42,857 nucleotides of DNA, from positions 1 to 42,857 of the IMG/VR virus record IMGVR_UViG_3300009431_000038; one strand, given 5' to 3'. The notes beneath the pieces were generated by a model, which was not told the origin of the DNA, made no database searches, and saw only the letters and a list, made by a program, of their open reading frames with translations. Positions within the stretch are counted from its first letter, which is position 1. The number at the start of each line of letters is the position of its first letter. The translations under genes and the position numbers were made by a program. The DNA is from a virus. This document shows, one piece after another, positions 39,470 to 42,857 of this stretch.

Positions 39470-40331
39470 CCATCATCATCTCAAGCCCTTCTAATAAATT
39501 AACCTTTGGGTAATAACCAAGATACCGCTGAGCCTTCTTAATATCAAGACAAGAATTCTTCACGTCACCATCCCAAGGCTTACAATTAATTATTTTTGAT
39601 TTTGACTTAGTTAAACGCTTTATCATCTTAGCTAAGTGATTAATAGTGGTGACTACTCCAGTACCAATATTATAAGTTCCTTCAACCTCATCATTCATCG
39701 CTAACAAATTAGCCGTTACTACATCACTGACGTGAATGAAATCCCTAACCTGACCCCCATCACCATTAACTAATAAATCCATACCTTTCAAGGCTCGGCG
39801 TAAAAAAATAGGGATTACTCCTCCACCCTCCAAACCATAAACGTTAGCATACCTTAATGAGACGCTGCTGAAAGGAAAACCAAACCGATCAACCAAGCAG
39901 AGATAATCCTCAACAGTATACTTAGTCATCGCGTAAGGACTAGTTAACTTAATATCACCCTCATTAAGTAATCCAGGCTTATCCTCCAACATAGCACAAG
40001 AGGAAGAAAAGATGAAACGCTTAACCCCATACTCAAGACACTGATTAATCAACTTAATACTACCACCAACGTTAACCCTAAAATAAGAGAGTGAACCATC
40101 AAAACTATCAAGCACAGAAGTTAAAGCCGCAAGATGAAAGACAACTTCATAATCATCATTGAAAGCCCTATTAAGCAACCGAGAGCTCATAATAGTGCCC
40201 TCATAGAATTTAACTCCCTCAACCTCCGGGTCATGAATATCAATAACGCTAACACTATGACCTTCCTTTACTAAAGCTTTAACTAACGCTTTACCAATCA
40301 TGCCAGCACCACCAGTAACCAAAACATTCAT
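39447..40331 (-). CDS. NAD-dependent sugar epimerase/dehydratase (GalE-like)
   Basis: A 294-residue extended short-chain dehydrogenase. TGGAGMIG at 6-13 binds NAD, SSSCA near 109-113 holds the catalytic Ser, and Tyr133-x3-Lys137 is the catalytic pair (SPYAMTK). LRYANVYG and RDFIHVSDV are family signatures. Likely substrates are UDP- or dTDP-sugars: 4-epimerase or dehydratase activity cannot be told apart. ATG 40331 overlaps the previous stop. It could make donors for the glycosyltransferase cassette. Location beside terL is unusual. Confidence 0.85.
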   Translation of the reverse strand: MNVLVTGGAGMIGKALVKALVKEGHSVSVIDIHDPEVEGVKFYEGTIMSSRLLNRAFNDDYEVVFHLAALTSVLDSFDGSLSYFRVNVGGSIKLINQCLEYGVKRFIFSSSCAMLEDKPGLLNEGDIKLTSPYAMTKYTVEDYLCLVDRFGFPFSSVSLRYANVYGLEGGGVIPIFLRRALKGMDLLVNGDGGQVRDFIHVSDVVTANLLAMNDEVEGTYNIGTGVVTTINHLAKMIKRLTKSKSKIINCKPWDGDVKNSCLDIKKAQRYLGYYPKVNLLEGLEMMMDENNYSL

Positions 40332-40441
40332 TGGCAATCCTCTTCCATCAACTCCATAGCCAACTGCTTCAACCGCTCTGCTATATCCTCCAACTCAACA
40401 TACACATCCTTAATCACCGATGGATAAGAACCCTCACTCAT
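40328..40441 (-). CDS. Small acidic coiled-coil protein
   Basis: A 37-residue protein, MSEGSYPSVIKDVYVELEDI then AERLKQLAMELMEEDCQ. It is one amphipathic helix with heptad character. ATGA overlaps on both sides indicate co-translation with the zinc-ribbon gene and the epimerase. No function can be assigned. Confidence 0.55.
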   Translation of the reverse strand: MSEGSYPSVIKDVYVELEDIAERLKQLAMELMEEDCQ

Positions 40442-40821
40442 CTCAAATACCTCTTCTTCAAACCAGACGCTAACTCACAACAATTAATAACCTTCTTAAC
40501 ACGGGAATGCTGATCAGCCGCCTGAACCAAAGGCTCCATCAACCCAATCAATTCATCCCTCATACACTTATACTCAGCATTAGTTAATACCTTCTCGTCC
40601 TTAGCAGTATTCAAATCATAATAATCACTAACCAAATTAAACAATCGCTTCTTATCCTTCTTAGGCAAATCAAGATACTCAACCCTAGATAAGTCAGGAG
40701 ACAAGTCCTGAAGGTACTTACAAGGAGGGCAATAAGTATTCTTATAATTATTCTTAACTTCGACCTCACAATGAGGACATAACCAAATCATTCGCTTCCA
40801 AAAACCCTTCTTAATCCACAT
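40438..40821 (-). CDS. Zinc-ribbon protein
   Basis: About 127 residues from ATG 40821; ATG 40791 is an alternative that begins right at the ribbon (MIWLCPHCEVEVKN). CPHC and CPPC near the N-terminus form the ribbon. The remaining part is helical and charged (YLDLPKKDKKRLFNLVSDYYD). No recognised family. It is in a string of small genes between HTH protein and terminase. Confidence 0.55.
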   Translation of the reverse strand: MWIKKGFWKRMIWLCPHCEVEVKNNYKNTYCPPCKYLQDLSPDLSRVEYLDLPKKDKKRLFNLVSDYYDLNTAKDEKVLTNAEYKCMRDELIGLMEPLVQAADQHSRVKKVINCCELASGLKKRYLR

Positions 40822-41002
40822 AACCACAACCCTCAATAATCAAACTTAACTCACGATTATAAAAAACATAAAAACCCAAAGGACAAGGATACTCCTTATA
40901 ACTTAACTGCTTAATCTTCCACAACTCCTGAAAAGTAAAACCATGACCTAACAATACCTTCTCAAGCAATTCACTCTCAGCATTCAACTCATTAACACTC
41001 AT
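40811..41002 (-). CDS. Small hypothetical protein
   Basis: A 63-residue protein. A helical start (SVNELNAESELLEKVLLGHGF) leads to beta segments (PLGFYVFYNRELSLIIEGCG). It begins at ATG 41002, whose ATGA overlap with the upstream stop is the usual coupling in this operon. Unrecognised. Confidence 0.5.
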   Translation of the reverse strand: MSVNELNAESELLEKVLLGHGFTFQELWKIKQLSYKEYPCPLGFYVFYNRELSLIIEGCGYVD

Positions 41003-41211
41003 ATACACTCAACCCCAGTACCAAGCACAATATGACAAGGAGAACCATTCCACACATAATCATAAGCCACCACATTACCCAACTCAGTACTAATCAAAAA
41101 CTTAGTAGCGTTCAAAGTCTTATAATCAGCGTACGCTGGAATAATTAATGAAGCTATCATTATTAAAATAAATATAGTTAGTATTGTTAACCATTTCTGT
41201 TTAGCCTTCAT
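40999..41211 (-). CDS. Small exported or membrane-anchored protein
   Basis: A 70-residue protein with an N-terminal signal-like segment: basic start (MKAKQKW), a hydrophobic stretch LTILTIFILIMIASLII, and a PAYA site typical for signal cleavage. The small remainder carries two cysteines (SPCHIVLGTGVECI) that could form a disulphide outside the cell. A role at the cell surface such as superinfection exclusion is possible but not shown. Confidence 0.55.
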   Translation of the reverse strand: MKAKQKWLTILTIFILIMIASLIIPAYADYKTLNATKFLISTELGNVVAYDYVWNGSPCHIVLGTGVECI

Positions 41212-41390
41212 TTCTCTTCACCCAACAACTCTTTTAATTCTTTAATTAGTTTAACTACTTGTTTCCTTTTTAAAACAATTCTTTCACCATATTCATAATT
41301 TATCCCTATTTGGATAATTAAACTACCTTTTGGGTTTAGTCCAATTAAATTAAGATAGTATTTTCTTGCTTTATCCCAAAACTTAGTCAT
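41208..41390 (-). CDS. Small basic hypothetical protein
   Basis: A 60-residue protein with a basic, aromatic start (MTKFWDKARKYYLNLIG), beta strands (GSLIIQIGINYEYGERIVL) and a Lys-rich helix. The order could form a small nucleic-acid-binding domain. Overlaps of 4 nt exist with both neighbours. No recognised family. Confidence 0.5.
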   Translation of the reverse strand: MTKFWDKARKYYLNLIGLNPKGSLIIQIGINYEYGERIVLKRKQVVKLIKELKELLGEEK

Positions 41391-41512
41391 GGTTCAACCC
41401 TCTTCAATCTTCTTAGTAATCTTATTGCAGTCTCGTTACCTTCTATTGCTAAACTACCTAAAGCATATCGCCAGTAGTCATAATCCTCTCTGTTTCTTAT
41501 TTTAATAATCAT
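41387..41512 (-). CDS. Very small basic hypothetical protein
   Basis: A 41-residue protein, MIIKIRNREDYDYWRYALG then SLAIEGNETAIRLLRRLKRVEP. It is amphipathic and basic at the C-terminus. ATGA at 41509-41512 couples it to the upstream gene and its stop overlaps the next start. Its role is unknown. Confidence 0.5.
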   Translation of the reverse strand: MIIKIRNREDYDYWRYALGSLAIEGNETAIRLLRRLKRVEP

Positions 41513-41766
41513 TTCTTTCCCCCCTCCAACAAAACCTTAGCAAACAAACGCAACTCATAAACCTCAGGAGTATACTCCTCAAAACCAAGAGGAGGCTTAG
41601 CCTTCTCCAACACCTTAACCCTATTATCTATCCTCTCTACTATCCCTTTAATTGTTGCCTTACGAACATCCTCTCCAAACTCCCTTAAACGCTCAGACTC
41701 AATACTATAAGGATGAATCTTATAATCCCGACAAATCTTCTTTAGTTCTTGCTCAACCAAACTCAT
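41509..41766 (-). CDS. Small hypothetical helical protein
   Basis: An 85-residue protein consisting of several helices (LVEQELKKICRDYKIH, LREFGEDVRKATIKGIVERIDNRVKVLEKA), then an acidic linker and a final helix. No recognisable motif. The overlap with the zinc gene (ATGA) indicates one transcript. Possibly an early-late regulator or a packaging accessory, but there is no direct support. Confidence 0.5.
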   Translation of the reverse strand: MSLVEQELKKICRDYKIHPYSIESERLREFGEDVRKATIKGIVERIDNRVKVLEKAKPPLGFEEYTPEVYELRLFAKVLLEGGKK

Positions 41767-42008
41767 TTACTTCTCACCCTCTCCCGCTTCTTAAGACCCT
41801 TCTTAATAAAATTAACATAATAATCCCTATAACGAGCCTTATTCCGCTGATAATACCTCTTATGATAATTATTCTTATACTCTTCAAAATTATTAAGCCT
41901 ACAATCATTACAAAGCTTCTTAGCATGTTTCTTTAAAACCTTACTACATAAAACACAACACCTTACCCTCTGAATAATAACCCAATACTTCCCTAACCTA
42001 AATTCCAT
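41763..42008 (-). CDS. Basic zinc-binding protein, leaderless
   Basis: An 81-residue protein with CCVLC and CNDC pairs (residues about 15-19 and 32-35) followed by a strongly basic, Tyr-rich tail (NYHKRYYQRNKARYRDYYVNF). The C-terminal segment resembles that of HNH-like phage proteins, but no HNH residues follow. The start is ATG 42008, with TTG 42014 as an alternative. A TATA box centred about 31 nt upstream and no ribosome site suggest a leaderless message. Confidence 0.6.
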   Translation of the reverse strand: MEFRLGKYWVIIQRVRCCVLCSKVLKKHAKKLCNDCRLNNFEEYKNNYHKRYYQRNKARYRDYYVNFIKKGLKKRERVRSK

Positions 42009-42029
42009 ATACAAAAAATAATAAAGGAA

Positions 42030-42043
42030 TTATGCTATAAATA
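42030..42043 (-). promoter_or_regulatory. Promoter of the late small-gene cluster
   Basis: On the - strand, TATTTATA (42036-42043) is a TATA box centred 31.5 nt before ATG 42008. It overlaps a perfect copy of the dyad, TTATGCTATAA on the + strand (42030-42040). Confidence 0.6.
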
Positions 42044-42268
42044 CTTAACGGTAAAACAAACCATTAGACAACAAGTATAATAACAAAAACCATTACACCA
42101 AAAGTATAATCCCAATAGCAAACAATAGAAAAAGATAAGTCTAAACACGACCCATTCACAATTACACAAAAAAATACAAGAGCATCAATATATAGGTGTA
42201 GCATGGGGGGGGTGCTTACTTAGTTGTTATTTGTGTATGGTATGATGTATATGTTATATTATAGTATG
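42044..42268. other. Noncoding region with sharp strand-skew switch and G8 tract
   Basis: No gene is seen in this longest gap. From 42061 to 42180 the + strand counts A 65, C 26, T 20, G 9. From 42201 to 42260 it counts G 19, T 27, A 11, C 3. A run of eight G occurs at 42205-42212. The reversal next to the possible small terminase gene suggests a packaging site, an origin or a noncoding RNA. Confidence 0.4.
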
Positions 42269-42703
42269 TTAGTCTACTAGTATGCCTATCTTCTTTAGTT
42301 TCTTCTCTGCTTCTCTACTATCATCACGTATCCATTGTATGCTTAACTCACGTATGTTCATACTACCTAGCTCATGCGTCAGCATGCCTAGTGATTGAAG
42401 CATCCTTAATCTAGATTCTACTAGTTTGTTAACACTATCAAGTAACCTAATAGAAGGACGTTCCTTATACAAGGTATAGTACTCAGTCAATAACCAAGAT
42501 AGTTGTTCAAAGGCATTACGTACCTCTACTTCAGGCATGAATGATTGCATGAATTCCTTACCTAGTTCTTTGCTTAGTCTGTGTATTGTGTCTTTGTCTC
42601 TTCCTACTTTGTTTGCTATTTGTCTTATTGTTAGTCCTTGTTTTGTGTATTTTATTATTTGTCTTTTTAGGTTTATTATTGTTATGTTGCTTAGTTTTGC
42701 CAT
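42269..42703 (-). CDS. Helix-turn-helix protein, small terminase candidate
   Basis: A 144-residue protein. Residues 7-50 form a helix-turn-helix (TKQGLTIRQIANKVGRDKDTIHRLSKELG). The middle is a helix pair (VRNAFEQLSWLLTEYYTLYKERPS), and IRLLDSVNKLVESRLRMLQSLG is a likely oligomerisation segment. That order, and being upstream of terL in the same direction, suit a small terminase that recognises viral DNA. A transcription regulator is the main alternative, as 3 kb separates it from terL and an inverted repeat lies in its leader. Confidence 0.5.
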   Translation of the reverse strand: MAKLSNITIINLKRQIIKYTKQGLTIRQIANKVGRDKDTIHRLSKELGKEFMQSFMPEVEVRNAFEQLSWLLTEYYTLYKERPSIRLLDSVNKLVESRLRMLQSLGMLTHELGSMNIRELSIQWIRDDSREAEKKLKKIGILVD

Positions 42704-42740
42704 GTCACTATTAGTCCTTTATTTTTCCTTTATTGTCGTT

Positions 42741-42757
42741 GCTTAAATGTTTTAAGC
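42741..42757. promoter_or_regulatory. Inverted repeat in the leader of the HTH gene
   Basis: GCTTAAA and TTTAAGC are perfect 7-bp arms around TGT, 38 nt before the HTH start codon. As the gene encodes a DNA-binding protein, it may be an autoregulatory operator; an RNA hairpin in the leader is also possible. Confidence 0.4.
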
Positions 42758-42795
42758 TTTGCTTGTATGTTTTCGTTGTGTTATTTTTCTTTTAA

Positions 42796-42806
42796 TTATG
42801 CTATGA
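42796..42806 (-). promoter_or_regulatory. Dyad box upstream of the HTH gene
   Basis: TTATGCTATGA on the + strand is a one-mismatch copy of the recurrent dyad, in the orientation used at other leftward promoters. It is about 95 nt before ATG 42703. Confidence 0.4.
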
Positions 42807-42823
42807 TTATGGTTATTTTTTCT

Positions 42824-42846
42824 TTATTAGACTTGTGGTCTAATAA
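42824..42846. repeat. Perfect 9-bp inverted repeat near the right end
   Basis: TTATTAGAC and GTCTAATAA flank TTGTG. It lies between the leftward HTH gene and, if the ends join, the rightward early promoter. It may be an operator for divergent transcription or a terminator-type hairpin. Confidence 0.45.
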
Positions 42847-42857
42847 TATTAATATAG

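Noticed and set aside
41763-42008. HNH nuclease call for the basic zinc protein
   Set aside because: The cysteine pairs and basic tail look similar, but no HH or N/H catalytic segment follows.
1-42857. Integrase, tRNA genes or CRISPR array
   Set aside because: No tyrosine or serine recombinase motif, cloverleaf or regular spacer-repeat pattern was found while reading; a tRNA search program would be more decisive.

Overview
The window looks like a complete or nearly complete genome of a tailed, siphovirus-like virus (Caudoviricetes) of an archaeon. HK97-type head genes identify it as a tailed virus: large terminase, portal, protease-scaffold, capsid cement protein and major capsid protein. 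A neck and tail module with a short tape measure and no visible sheath gene suggests a long non-contractile tail. The archaeal host is inferred from three things: ribosome sites mostly of the GGTGA or GAGGTGAT type, TATA boxes about 28 to 31 nt upstream of starts that have no ribosome site (leaderless genes), and very AT-rich compact DNA. I cannot name the host. I see no integrase, DNA polymerase, tRNA gene or CRISPR array.

Layout. Positions 55 to 8221 are the early and replication region, read on the + strand apart from a reversed block of four genes at 1781 to 2921. It holds many tiny, translationally coupled genes, several with zinc ribbons. It also holds an AAA+ ATPase (896), a replicative helicase (4564) with an origin-like iteron array inside its coding sequence, a possible RPA-like ssDNA-binding protein (6883) and two HNH endonucleases. 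From 42703 leftward to 8222 everything is on the - strand. In reading order this gives: an HTH protein that may be the small terminase; seven small genes; a zinc-ribbon gene and a coiled-coil gene; an NAD-dependent sugar epimerase overlapping the large terminase; portal; protease-scaffold; cement protein; major capsid protein. A 7-kb block of lectin-like, LamG and repeat proteins follows, then neck genes, tail tube, chaperones, tape measure, hub and tail-tip proteins. A holin-like gene comes next. Last is a 9.6-kb surface-glycan cassette: two GT-B and three GT-A glycosyltransferases, three methyltransferases, two radical SAM enzymes and a PHP-type phosphoesterase.

How the parts work together. 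The two gene blocks diverge from the window ends and converge at 8221/8222 with their stop codons abutting. Joining the two ends rebuilds a promoter-like element, so the sequence may be a circular contig opened at an arbitrary point. A recurring 11-bp dyad, TTATAGCATAA, lies at several promoter regions and may be a virus-specific promoter element or operator. The glycan cassette sits directly downstream of the tail-tip genes on the same strand, with nearly every gene overlapping the next. It probably modifies virion fibres or the host surface late in infection, using host nucleotide sugars.

Two genes that a standard start-codon search misses (26281-26658, a neck adaptor, and 36638-36838, a zinc ribbon) appear to start at ATT, each exactly 6 nt after a strong ribosome site. 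Many genes shorter than 60 residues were recovered by reading through the gaps.
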